Part shown: positions 16,901-24,533 of the stretch, one piece after another | Numbering within the stretch: position 1 is the stretch's first letter | How the letters are laid out: each line of letters opens with the position of its first letter | DNA from: an uncultured Eubacteriales bacterium | GTDB taxonomy: Bacteria; Bacillota; Clostridia; Christensenellales; Borkfalkiaceae | DNA length: 25,986 bases | NCBI GenBank assembly: GCA_905210545.1 | Contig: CAJLXC010000018.1 | Span: forward strand, 1-25,986 | Direction of reading: 5' to 3' | Program-made: the position numbers and the translations under genes | The notes under the pieces: generated by a model | Databases searched by the model: none | What the model saw: only the letters and a program-made list of their open reading frames with translations | Told to the model about the DNA's origin: nothing

Positions 16901-17553
16901 AACGCTTCTATAATCTCTATTCTCTTTACCGCGCGGATTCTCCTCTGTCCGGAAGTGTTTTCTTCTATGATTTTTTTGGTTTCTTCGCTCTCTTTGTCGA
17001 GGTCGATCGCCATGAGAAGTTCTTTTATAGCTTCCGCGCCCATACCCGTTTTGAACGAGCCTGTGCCGTACTGCTCTTCGTATTCGAGTTTTTCGCGATC
17101 GTTAATGACCTGCTTGTAATAAAGCGGAGTCGTGCCGGGGTCTAAAACCACGTGGCTTGCAAAATAAAGAACTTGTTCCAACGCTTTGGGACTCATATCG
17201 AGCATAAGACCTATTCTCGAAGGAACGCCCTTAAAATACCATATATGAGATACGGGAGCGGCAAGCTCTATGTGTCCCATACGATCTCTTCTTACTTTGC
17301 TTTTCGTGACTTCGACGCCGCACTTGTCGCAGATAACGCCTTTATAACGGATACGTTTATATTTGCCGCAGTGACATTCCCAGTCCTTGGTCGGTCCGAA
17401 AATTCTTTCGCAGAAAAGACCGCCCATTTCGGGTTTTTGCGTTCTGTAGTTTATGGTTTCGGGTTTGGTAACCTCGCCGTAAGACCAGCTTCTTATTTTT
17501 TCGGGAGAAGCTACTCCTATCTGTATCGAATCGAAATTGTTAAGTTCAAACAT
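13933..17553 (-). CDS. rpoC: DNA-directed RNA polymerase subunit beta'
   Basis: 1206 residues, the normal Bacillota length. N-terminal zinc ribbon C60, C62, C75, C78; catalytic NADFDGD at 449-455 carrying the three magnesium-binding aspartates; second zinc site in the CKSKTGVCAKCYG region; trigger-loop motif MRTFHTGG. There is no large insertion in the trigger loop, as expected outside the proteobacteria. The ribosome binding site (TAAGGAGGG) overlaps the rpoB stop codon 14 bp upstream, so translation is likely coupled. Followed by a hairpin terminator. Confidence 0.99.
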   Translation of the reverse strand: MFELNNFDSIQIGVASPEKIRSWSYGEVTKPETINYRTQKPEMGGLFCERIFGPTKDWECHCGKYKRIRYKGVICDKCGVEVTKSKVRRDRMGHIELAAPVSHIWYFKGVPSRIGLMLDMSPKALEQVLYFASHVVLDPGTTPLYYKQVINDREKLEYEEQYGTGSFKTGMGAEAIKELLMAIDLDKESEETKKIIEENTSGQRRIRAVKRIEIIEAFRKSGNRPEWMILDVLPVIPPELRPMVQLDGGRFATSDLNDLYRRVINRNNRLKKLMELGAPEIIIRNEKRMLQEAVDALIDNGRRGKAISGAGNRELKSLSGMLRGKQGRFRQNLLGKRVDYSGRSVIVVGPELKLYQCGLPKEMAIELFKPFVMKKLVENNVCHNIKNAKRTVEKMKTVVWDVLEGVIKDHPVMLNRAPTLHRLSIQAFEPVLIEGRAIKLHPLVCGAFNADFDGDQMAVHVPLSIEAQAEARFLMLASNNILKLSDGKPVMSPTQDMVMGSYYLTLLRRKIGHKYNADRREDENGELYGVPEFTVSYSSPEEAVMAYQTGKIGLQDEIVVRRVLETGGEKISGRVRTTVGKIIFNEAVPQDLGFVERTAKEDVLKYEIDKLVGKKDLQKIVGACFKRHGASCAADVLDKIKALGFKYSTIGAITTSVFDMHMPAHKPEILKAAEEHVLKVENLFKKGFITDDERYKKVVSIWKQATDDVTKELQGTLDEFNPILMMANSGARGSIDQIKQLAGMRGLMTDPNGKTIEIPVKSCFREGLSVLEYFISSHGGRKGLADTALKTADSGYLTRRLVDVSQEVIVKEDDCFANLGEAPKGVKVRAITGNKGEIIEGLRDRIAGRFVISDVVNPKTGEVMVKAGEMISEDKADEIVKAGIEEVEIRSIFTCKSKTGVCAKCYGKNMANNTPVQVGEAVGIIAAQSIGEPGTQLTMRTFHTGGIASTGDITQGLPRVEELFEARRPKRAAIVCEHSGVARIEEKDKIIHVIIATDEGETKDYTIPFGTGVIIKTGERVEPGTVLTNGSVYPQDILKTKGIKGVQDYILKEIQSVYRGQGVDINDKHVEIIVRQMMKKVQVENPGDTDILPGEKVDLPRFEEETMKALDAGQRPPQGKRILLGITKAALAKESFLSAASFQETARVLTEAAIKNKIDPLLGLKENVIIGKLIPAGTGIKDYKNVSPQTVISRPVADKTEKSAIN

Positions 17554-17567
17554 TCTGATCGCCCTCC

Positions 17568-20500
17568 TTACTCGTTATCTCCGTCTTCGTCGTCAAAATC
17601 GTCGTCTAAATAATCGCCGTCCGGAACGGTGGTATCGATTTCCTCGTCGTCATCCTCGAACATATCCTTGTTGAAATCGAACTCGTCGTCGAGATCCACG
17701 TCTTCGTCGTCCGCGAATTCCGCGGCGCCCTCGCCCACTTCGTCTTTCGCAAAGTCTTCGAGCGAAACTTCCTCGCGGTTTTCCTTCTCTCTGAACGCGG
17801 GTACGTCGTCGTAATCGCTTTCCATAAGGTCTTTAAGCGAAAGCTCTTCTTTGTTTTCGGTAAGAACTTTCATATCGAGCGCGAGCGACTGCAATTCTTT
17901 AAGAAGAACCTTAAACGCTTCCGGAATGCCGGGTTCGCTGATGTTCGTGCCTTTCACTATGGACTCGTAAGTCTTTACCCTGCCTACGACGTCGTCCGAT
18001 TTGACGGTAAGAATTTCCTGCAGAATGTGCGCCGCGCCGTAAGCTTCGAGCGCCCAGATTTCCATTTCTCCGAAACGCTGACCGCCGAACTGCGCTTTGC
18101 CGCCCAGAGGCTGCTGCGTGACAAGACTGTAAGGACCTGTCGAACGCGCGTGAATCTTATCGTCTACAAGGTGGTTAAGTTTTATCATATACATCTGACC
18201 GACGGTAACTCTGTTTTCGAAAGGTTCGCCGGTTCTTCCGTCGTAAAGCTGAATCTTTCCGTCAACCTTGCCGTCGGGATTAAGTATATTGTTTTCGTAA
18301 AGCAAATCTTTGATTTCGCTTTCGCTCGCGCCGTCGAAAACCGGAGTGGCGATTTTCCAGCCGAGCTGTTTGCAGACAAGACCTAAGTGTACCTCGAGAA
18401 CCTGACCGATATTCATTCGGGAAGGAACGCCCAGCGGGTTAAGCACTATCTGAAGCGGAGTACCGTCTGCCATAAACGGCATATCGCTTTCGGAAAGGAC
18501 TCTCGAAACGACGCCCTTGTTTCCGTGGCGACCCGCCATCTTATCGCCGATACCGATTTTACGTTTCTGCGCGATATATACTCTGACGAGTTTGTTTACG
18601 CCGGGAGAGAGTTCGTCTTTATTCGCTCTGGTGAATATTTTAACGTCTACAACGATACCGCCTTCGCCGTGCGGAACTTTAAGAGAAGTATCTCTGACTT
18701 CTCTCGCTTTTTCTCCGAAGATCGCGCGGAGCAATCTTTCTTCCGGAGTAAGTTCGGTTTCGCCCTTGGGGGTAACCTTGCCGACGAGAATGTCGCCGGA
18801 ATTGACTTCCGCGCCGATTCTCACGATACCGTCTTCGTCGAGATCTTTAAGAGCGTCGTCGCCGACGTTAGGAATATCTCTCGTAATCTCTTCTTCGCCG
18901 AGACGGGTATCTCTGGCTTCTATTTCGTGTTCTTCTATATGGATAGTGGTAAACACGTCTTCTCTGACGAGTTTTTCGGAAAGAAGTATAGCGTCTTCGT
19001 AGTTATAACCTTCCCAACTCATAAATCCTACGAGAATGTTTCTGCCGAGCGCGAGTTCGCCGTTCTTGGTAGAAGGTCCGTCCGCTATGGTCTGACCTTT
19101 TTCTACCCTTTCGCCCTTATCGACGATAGGTCTTTGATTAAGGCACGTACCCTGATTGCTTCTTTCAAACTTTTTAAGTCTGTATTCTCTTATCGTTCCG
19201 TCGTCTTCGGTAACGGTTATCATATCGCTCGCCACGCTCTTGACTACGCCCGCCTCTTTGGCGTTTATCATAACGCCGGAGTCGTAAGCGATGCGTCTTT
19301 CTATACCCGTCGCGACGATTGCGTTTTCGGGCGCGAGAAGCGGAACCGCCTGACGCTGCATGTTAGAACCCATCAGCGCGCGGTTGGTATCGTCGTTCTC
19401 GAGGAACGGGATAAGCGCGGTAGCTACCGAAATAAGCTGCTTAGGAGAAACGTCCATATAGTCGATTTTCTCTTTTACTTCTTCGGTTATGTCTTCTCTT
19501 CTTCTGCAGGAAACGCGGTCGTTGGCGAAATATTTGTCGTCGATAAGCGGTTCGTTCGCCTGCGCGACGGTGTAGTTGTCTTCTTCGTCGGCGGTGAGAT
19601 AATCCACGTGTTCGGTAACGATCGTTTCAATCGTTCCGTCGTCTTTAAGCACGTGTTCTACCTTTCTGTACGGCGATTCGATGAATCCGAATTCGTTGAC
19701 CTGCGCGTAAGCCGCAAGCGAAGAAATAAGACCGATGTTCTGACCTTCGGGGGTTTCTATCGGGCACATTCTGCCGTAGTGCGAGTGGTGAACGTCTCGT
19801 ACGTCGAACGTGGCCCTGTCGCGGTTAAGACCGCCGGGACCTAAAGCGGAAAGCTTTCTCTTATGCGTAAGTTCCGCAATCGGGTTGGTCTGATCCATAA
19901 ACTGCGAGAGTTGCGAAGAACCGAAGAACTCCTTTATGGCGGAGCTTACGGGGCGCACGTTGATAAGCCCCTGCGGAGTAACGTCCTTGGGATCCTGCGT
20001 CGCCATTCTTTCTTTTATAACTCTTTCGAGTCTTGCGATACCGATACGGAATTGATTCTGGAGCAATTCGCCCACGGAACGCACGCGGCGGTTGCCGAGG
20101 TGGTCGATATTGTCGGTAGAACCGATGCCGAAATTAAGGTCGAGATTGACCGATACGGAAGCGACTATATCGTCGACCGTAATGTGCTTGTGATTGAGCT
20201 TTTCGAGTATAGGACGAATGTCTTTTTTCTGTTCCGCGTTGAGCGGTTCGGACAAATCCCCGCCGAGAATATCGAAGAAAGCTACGCAGGCTTTAACGAA
20301 TTTAAGTCTTGTCTCTCTCGCCTTTTCCTGATTTTTCTTTTCTTCGGGTTTGATATCTTCTTCGGGAATATCTTTTTCGTCTATATAGAAGAAGTCGTTT
20401 ATTTGGCTTTTGAGATTATCGCAAACGGCTTCCGCACCGTCTTTTGCCGCGGCTTCCGCAACGGCTCTGCCGAATTCGAGCGCGGGATAATACACGTAGT

Positions 20501-21581
20501 CCAAAAGACCGAATTTCTTCGGATCCGCGCCGGTTGCTTCTTTAAAGCTCACGACGTTGTTTGCTATCATCTTGTGTTTCGCGCCGTCCACGTCCGCGTA
20601 GAACACGTTTATGCCGGCGTTCTGAATTCTTTCCGCGGCAGCCTTGTCGATGATCTGACCTTTTCTCGCGAGGACTTCGCCGTCGGGACTTACGACGTCT
20701 TCGAACGATTTAAGTCCGACGATTCTCACGCCCATACGAAGGCGTTTGTTGAATTTATATCTGCCTACTCGCGCGAGATCGTAACGTCTTGCGTCGAAAA
20801 ACAGGTTTTTAAGGTGTTGTTTAACGGCGTCGTCGGTAGGAATTTCGCCGGGGCGAAGTCTTCTGTACAATTCGATAAGACCTTCGCTCTCGGATTTGCT
20901 CACGTCTTTGGCGGCGGTATCGGCAATCATCTTGTCGTTGTCGAAAAGTTCCGCAAGCGCGTCGTCGCTGCCGAAGCCCAAAGCCCTTAAAAGCACCGTG
21001 CCGGTAAGCTTACGCGTTCTGTCTACGTGAACCCATAAAATGCCCTGCGAGTCCTGCTCGAATTCGAGCCATGCGCCGCGGGACGGGATAACGGTGGTGT
21101 TGAAGATTTTTCTTCCCGACTTGTCCACCTGCATATCGTTGTAAACGCCGGGAGAACGAACGAGTTGCGAAACGATAACGCGTTCCGCGCCGTTAATAAT
21201 GAACGACCCGTTGTCGGTCATCAGCGGGAAATCGCCCATAAAGACTTCCTGGTCGATAATCTCGTCGGTAACTTTGTTTACGAGCCTTACCTTAACGCGG
21301 AGCGGAAGCGCAAAAGTTGCGTCCCTGTCTCTGCATTCTTTTTCGTCGTATTTGGGCTTTCCGTTGAGATCGTGGTCGAGAAAGTACATCTCGAAGTGAT
21401 CGGAATAGTCCGTGATAGGCGAAAAATCTTCCAGCACTTCGCCTATACCCTCGCGGATAAAAGCGTCGTAAGAGTCCTTCTGGATTTTTACGAGATACGG
21501 GAGTTCTATGGCTTCTTTTATTTTGGAAAAAGTTTTACGCCTGATTTTTCCGCACTCGATTTCGGGTAGTTTACGCGTCAT
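17568..21581 (-). CDS. rpoB: DNA-directed RNA polymerase subunit beta
   Basis: 1337 residues, 100-150 longer than most Bacillota beta subunits. The rifampicin pocket is of the sensitive type: FGSSQLSQFMDQ, with D563, H573 (THKRKLS) and S578. The flap and active-site regions (GYNYEDAILLSEKLVREDVFTTIHIE and HGNKGVVSRV) are normal. Extra length comes from two places: a charged helical stretch around residues 375-460 (IDEKDIPEEDIKPEEKKNQEK) and a very acidic C-terminal tail of roughly 60 residues, rich in D and E, after the usual end of the protein. AAGGAG precedes the ATG. It starts the operon; rplJ and rplL are not upstream. The leader is about 200 bases. Confidence 0.99.
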   Translation of the reverse strand: MTRKLPEIECGKIRRKTFSKIKEAIELPYLVKIQKDSYDAFIREGIGEVLEDFSPITDYSDHFEMYFLDHDLNGKPKYDEKECRDRDATFALPLRVKVRLVNKVTDEIIDQEVFMGDFPLMTDNGSFIINGAERVIVSQLVRSPGVYNDMQVDKSGRKIFNTTVIPSRGAWLEFEQDSQGILWVHVDRTRKLTGTVLLRALGFGSDDALAELFDNDKMIADTAAKDVSKSESEGLIELYRRLRPGEIPTDDAVKQHLKNLFFDARRYDLARVGRYKFNKRLRMGVRIVGLKSFEDVVSPDGEVLARKGQIIDKAAAERIQNAGINVFYADVDGAKHKMIANNVVSFKEATGADPKKFGLLDYVYYPALEFGRAVAEAAAKDGAEAVCDNLKSQINDFFYIDEKDIPEEDIKPEEKKNQEKARETRLKFVKACVAFFDILGGDLSEPLNAEQKKDIRPILEKLNHKHITVDDIVASVSVNLDLNFGIGSTDNIDHLGNRRVRSVGELLQNQFRIGIARLERVIKERMATQDPKDVTPQGLINVRPVSSAIKEFFGSSQLSQFMDQTNPIAELTHKRKLSALGPGGLNRDRATFDVRDVHHSHYGRMCPIETPEGQNIGLISSLAAYAQVNEFGFIESPYRKVEHVLKDDGTIETIVTEHVDYLTADEEDNYTVAQANEPLIDDKYFANDRVSCRRREDITEEVKEKIDYMDVSPKQLISVATALIPFLENDDTNRALMGSNMQRQAVPLLAPENAIVATGIERRIAYDSGVMINAKEAGVVKSVASDMITVTEDDGTIREYRLKKFERSNQGTCLNQRPIVDKGERVEKGQTIADGPSTKNGELALGRNILVGFMSWEGYNYEDAILLSEKLVREDVFTTIHIEEHEIEARDTRLGEEEITRDIPNVGDDALKDLDEDGIVRIGAEVNSGDILVGKVTPKGETELTPEERLLRAIFGEKAREVRDTSLKVPHGEGGIVVDVKIFTRANKDELSPGVNKLVRVYIAQKRKIGIGDKMAGRHGNKGVVSRVLSESDMPFMADGTPLQIVLNPLGVPSRMNIGQVLEVHLGLVCKQLGWKIATPVFDGASESEIKDLLYENNILNPDGKVDGKIQLYDGRTGEPFENRVTVGQMYMIKLNHLVDDKIHARSTGPYSLVTQQPLGGKAQFGGQRFGEMEIWALEAYGAAHILQEILTVKSDDVVGRVKTYESIVKGTNISEPGIPEAFKVLLKELQSLALDMKVLTENKEELSLKDLMESDYDDVPAFREKENREEVSLEDFAKDEVGEGAAEFADDEDVDLDDEFDFNKDMFEDDDEEIDTTVPDGDYLDDDFDDEDGDNE

Positions 21582-21624
21582 CTAAACACACTCCTTAAAA
21601 AGTTAAAAAATTTTGCCGACATCG

Positions 21625-21653
21625 TTTACAAAAAGAATAATTTGTTGTATAAT
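21625..21653 (+). promoter_or_regulatory. Sigma-A-type promoter pointing to rqcP-ispDF
   Basis: TTTACA (21625-21630), a 17-bp spacer and a perfect TATAAT (21648-21653). Transcription would start near 21660 and run through the rpoB promoter region, giving rqcP a leader of about 225 bases. It lies inside the predicted rpoB leader on the opposite strand. No closer plus-strand promoter of similar quality was seen. Confidence 0.6.
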
Positions 21654-21790
21654 AAGTTTATTCGACGTCAAAAATCGGTTTTATCAAGTGTTTATCGTCG
21701 GTTTTTCGCCTTTCGGGAACTCGTTTTTCTGCCCGTTCCGGCAAAAATGGCGATAAAATTCGATAATAACCTATCATAATGCATTTTATT

Positions 21791-21819
21791 ATATTATCGC
21801 ATTACGTCAAGTTTGTCAA
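21791..21819 (-). promoter_or_regulatory. Strong sigma-A-type promoter for rpoBC
   Basis: On the minus strand TTGACA (21819-21814), a 17-bp spacer and TAATAT (21796-21791), with start near 21784. This gives an rpoB leader of about 200 bases. Otherwise the 304-bp gap 21582-21885 holds only the divergent promoter at 21625-21653 and small GC-rich hairpin possibilities around 21690-21750; no gene is seen in it. Confidence 0.8.
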
Positions 21820-21885
21820 GCAAATACACGCAAATTATCGATTTTTTTATTTTCAGACTTTTAAAAACTCAAAAGGAGCTAAAAA

Positions 21886-22128
21886 ATGCGCATAGACAAG
21901 TTTCTTAAAGTATCGAGAATTTTAAAAAGACGCTCGCTTGCCGCGGATGCGGCTAACGGCGGCAGAGTTAAAATCAACGGAAGAACCGTCAAACCTTCTC
22001 ACGAAATCAAAGCAGGCGACGTAGCGGAAATCGGCTTTAACAGCGGAACGTTAAAATTCCGCGTGCTTAACGTTAAAGAAACGGTAAGAAAAGAAGAAGC
22101 GGAAACGCTTTACGAAATTCTGCAATAG
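21886..22128 (+). CDS. rqcP: S4-domain RNA-binding protein RqcP (YabO/Hsp15 type)
   Basis: 80 residues, almost entirely an S4 RNA-binding domain: MRIDKFLKVSRILKRRSLA, followed by GGRVKINGRTVKPSHEIKAGD. The sequence closely follows B. subtilis YabO (RqcP), which binds the 50S-tRNA complex and helps RqcH add alanine tails to stalled nascent chains during ribosome quality control. It begins after AAGGAG and is followed nine bases later by ispDF, so the two are co-transcribed. In many Bacillota yabO lies elsewhere, near mazG and divIC, so this placement next to rpoB and an isoprenoid gene is unusual. Confidence 0.92.
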   Translation: MRIDKFLKVSRILKRRSLAADAANGGRVKINGRTVKPSHEIKAGDVAEIGFNSGTLKFRVLNVKETVRKEEAETLYEILQ

Positions 22129-22137
22129 GTAGCGGAT

Positions 22138-23256
22138 ATGAAAATCTCATTGATACTCGCCTGCGCCGGCAAGGGCGAACGCGCGGGACTCGGCAAAAAC
22201 AAACTTCTCGCGCCCGTCGGCGGCACGACGTGCTTAAGCCGCACGATAGACGCGTTTGAGAAAAGCGGACTCATAGACGAGTATATCGTAGTCTGCGCCG
22301 AATCGGACGTCGCGGAAATAAAAAAGATTCTCTCCCCCGCCTCGGTAATCGTTATCGGCGGAAACACGCGCACGCAGTCGGTTAAAAACGCGCTTGCCGC
22401 GGTCACCGGAGATATAGTTCTTATCCACGACGGCGCAAGACCGTTCGTGACCGAAAAAGTAATAAAAGGCTGCATAGAATCGGCAGAACTTTACGGCAGC
22501 GGTATAGCCGCCGTGCCTTCCCGCGACACCGTATGCCGCGCGGACGGCAAAACGCTCGCCGAATACGTCGGCAAAAGCGGCTTGTATTCGGTACAGACTC
22601 CGCAGGCGTTCAGAACCGAGCTTATAAAAAAGGCTTACGCGCTTTCCGGAGAAGAAACGTTCAACGACGACGGCGAGGTCTATAAAAAATTCATCGGCAA
22701 TCCGCGTTTGTCCGAAGGCGACTTTAAAAACGTTAAAATCACGTTCAACGAGGATTTTGCTCTGTTAAACGAATCGCCCGTATGCAGAATCGGCACGGGC
22801 TTCGACTGCCATAAACTCGTTGCGGGCAGAAAACTCGTTCTCGGCGGCGTGGAAATCCCGCACGATAAAGGTCTTTCGGGACATTCCGACGCGGACGTTC
22901 TCACTCACGCCGTTATGGACGCGCTTTTATCCGCGCTGTCTTTGCGCGACATAGGATACCACTTCCCCGACAACGATCCCGCATATAAGGACGCGGACAG
23001 TATAGAATTACTGAAAAGAGTGCTGTCGCTTATTAAGGAACGCGGCTATAAGCCTTATAACGTTTCCGCCGTAGTAATGGCGGATAAACCTCGGCTTTCC
23101 CCGTATATCCCCCGCATAACCGACAACCTTGCCGAAGCTCTCGGCATACCCGCGGAAAACGTAGGAATAGGCGCGACCACGTTAGAAGGATTAGGCTTTG
23201 TCGGCAGAGAAGAAGGAGTTTGCGTTCGCGCCTGCGCCTCGGTAATAAAAGCATAG
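22138..23256 (+). CDS. ispDF: Bifunctional IspD-IspF enzyme of the MEP isoprenoid pathway
   Basis: 372 residues. Residues 1-215 are IspD (CDP-ME synthase): LACAGKGERAGLGKNKLL for the CTP-binding loop, HDGARPFV (98-105), QTPQAF (153-158) and VKITFNEDFALL. Residues 217-372 are IspF (MECDP synthase): GTGFDCHKL with metal ligands D223 and H225, SGHSDADVLTHAVMDALL with H257, and TTLEGLGFVGREEG (347-360). The two catalyse non-consecutive steps 3 and 5 of the pathway; the intervening kinase IspE is not in the window. The domains join with almost no linker. Both active sites look complete. Fused IspDF is common in alpha- and epsilon-proteobacteria and occurs in some clostridia. Cytosolic. Its ribosome binding site is weak, so translation may be coupled to rqcP. 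Confidence 0.96.
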   Translation: MKISLILACAGKGERAGLGKNKLLAPVGGTTCLSRTIDAFEKSGLIDEYIVVCAESDVAEIKKILSPASVIVIGGNTRTQSVKNALAAVTGDIVLIHDGARPFVTEKVIKGCIESAELYGSGIAAVPSRDTVCRADGKTLAEYVGKSGLYSVQTPQAFRTELIKKAYALSGEETFNDDGEVYKKFIGNPRLSEGDFKNVKITFNEDFALLNESPVCRIGTGFDCHKLVAGRKLVLGGVEIPHDKGLSGHSDADVLTHAVMDALLSALSLRDIGYHFPDNDPAYKDADSIELLKRVLSLIKERGYKPYNVSAVVMADKPRLSPYIPRITDNLAEALGIPAENVGIGATTLEGLGFVGREEGVCVRACASVIKA

Positions 23257-23279
23257 CTCACTTTTATTCCCGCTCGTAT

Positions 23280-23434
23280 TGTCATTGCCCCGCCCCATGT
23301 TGTCATTGCGGCAAACTCGGCGCTGTCATTGCGGACACCTTTGACGGACACCCCTGACGGGCTTAGTCCTTCGTAGCGTTAGCGGAAAAGCGTCAGCGTT
23401 GCGACGTGGCAATCTCTCCCGCGCTGTCATTGCG
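23280..23434. repeat. Cluster of TGTCATTGCG-type intergenic repeats
   Basis: TGTCATTGC occurs at 23280, 23301, 23324 and 23425, with the related GTGGCAATCTC at 23406-23416 that usually forms the other end of this repeat type. Between them are GC-rich fragments (TTGACGG twice, GTTAGCGG, GCGTCAGCG). This is a REP-like, non-coding repeat that occurs in many copies in intergenic DNA of various bacteria. It lies just past the ispDF stop. The remaining gene-free DNA to 23636 is AT-rich with short A/T hairpins and a possible -10 (TATAAT at 23597-23602). Confidence 0.6.
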
Positions 23435-23636
23435 TACGCCGTTGACGGAAACGTATCCGGCAAGAAAAATTTTCAGAAAAATTTTTAACGTGATAGATAT
23501 AAAAGTTTTATCTTTTCCTTTACAAATATTCTTATAAATTTTTTATTCTATCTTGTTTTTATCAAAAGTGCGGACTTATTATATTTTGTCTTTTTGTATA
23601 ATATTTACAATCTTATTATTTTTGCGAGGCACTCTT

Positions 23637-24008
23637 ATGATAACAAAAAAACAAATCCACACAATCGTTAAACGGTCTTCCCACATCCGCAATATGCTTA
23701 AACACGATGTGTCCAAAAAAGTTCTGCACATCGGCAACACCGTAGAAAATCTTGAAATCAACGATAACGTCCGCACCGTTCTTTCCATAGAAGACGAGAT
23801 TATCAAAGCCGAAAAAGAACCTTGGCTTAAAGAAGTCTTTGAGGGTATAAGAGAGGGAGAAAAAGACATTGCTCTTATTTCTAATTATCCTTTGGCGAGA
23901 ACTAAATTCTACGACGTAAAGAAAGAATTAGTAAACAGAATCTACGGGTGTTGCATCTTTAAAGGTCTCGTTCCTTACGAAGACATTCTGAAAGGCTCTT
24001 CTTTTTAA
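23637..24008 (+). CDS. Small protein with a possible phage-type helix-turn-helix C-terminus
   Basis: 123 residues from the start at 23637, chosen because GAGG lies eight bases ahead; an upstream in-frame start at 23553 adds a hydrophobic 28-residue stretch from AT-rich leader DNA. The protein is rich in lysine and charged residues. The stretch 69-105 (GIREGEKDIALISNYPLARTKFYDVKKELVNRIYG) resembles the DNA-binding end of phage late regulators such as ArpU/RinA, in the form IS..PLSRTKFY..KRELV. That is an impression, not a firm family call. TATAAT at 23597-23602 could be its -10. It stands in the more accessory part of the window, in DNA of lower GC than the core genes. Confidence 0.6.
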   Translation: MITKKQIHTIVKRSSHIRNMLKHDVSKKVLHIGNTVENLEINDNVRTVLSIEDEIIKAEKEPWLKEVFEGIREGEKDIALISNYPLARTKFYDVKKELVNRIYGCCIFKGLVPYEDILKGSSF

Positions 24009-24370
24009 AGTGACGAGTTTTGCTCTGCCGATACGTCACCGACAGTACCGAGAAAATCAGACGTAAGAGCGAGTTAAAGTCGCAATCCCCGAAGTCAACG
24101 AAAAAGGACAAAATTGTTGCGTAAATGAAAAAAGAGCCAAACTCAATAGCGAGTCCGACACTTGGTATTATTAAAGTTTTCAGCAGAAGCCGAGCGCAAA
24201 GCGCAAACGCCACGAAGCGGAGCGGAGTACAATTTTTCCCGTTTACTTCGGCTTTTAACTGTGCTACAAAGGAATGACGAAAGGCAAAAACCGGAGCGGT
24301 ATCTTTATTGTTATGTCTATTGAAAAAACTGTTATACGGTCTTTGATAGCAAGCACCTGTTTTTGAGCAT
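24009..24370 (+). other. Gene-free stretch, possibly a long transcribed 3' region or element remnant
   Basis: About 360 bp between the small gene at 23637 and a strong terminator contain no well-supported gene. AAGCCGA (24187-24193) can pair with TCGGCTT (24248-24254), enclosing GCGC-AAA-GCGC. A 30-codon frame at 24274-24366 (MTKGKNRSGIFIVMSIEKTV at its start) ends five bases before the terminator stem; AAAGGA touches its ATG with no spacing, so it is doubtful. The placement suggests a transcript that runs to the terminator. Confidence 0.35.
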
Positions 24371-24413
24371 AGAAACAGCCGAGCGGTTAAACGCCCGGCT
24401 GTTTCTTCTTTTT
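24371..24413 (+). terminator. Strong intrinsic terminator
   Basis: Stem GAAACAGCCG...CGGCTGTTTC with an inner GCG/CGC across a small bulge (24372-24405), followed by TTCTTTTT. It ends plus-strand transcription from the 23637 gene region or a start closer by. Confidence 0.85.
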
Positions 24414-24450
24414 GCCGTTCAAATCGACTTTTATGCCGAAATATTCGTTA

Positions 24451-24498
24451 GAAAAGAATAATACGAACTCTGTTTTTGTTTCAGGGTTCGTATTATTC
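24451..24498 (-). terminator. Terminator for the zinc-ribbon cassette
   Basis: Perfect 13-bp arms GAATAATACGAAC (24456-24468) and GTTCGTATTATTC (24486-24498) with a T-rich loop. On the minus strand the stem is followed by TTTTCTAACG, and on the plus strand by no T-run. It lies 36 bp after the last gene of the minus-strand cassette. Confidence 0.75.
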
Positions 24499-24533
24499 AC
24501 TAATGGCGGAGCGCAAGTGACCTAAAACGAATT

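Noticed and set aside
18387..19844. 485-codon plus-strand reading frame opposite rpoB
   Set aside because: Antisense shadow caused by skewed codon use in rpoB.
24456..24498. 13-bp inverted repeat as a regulator operator
   Set aside because: Its position just after the cassette's last gene and the T-run on the minus strand fit a terminator better.
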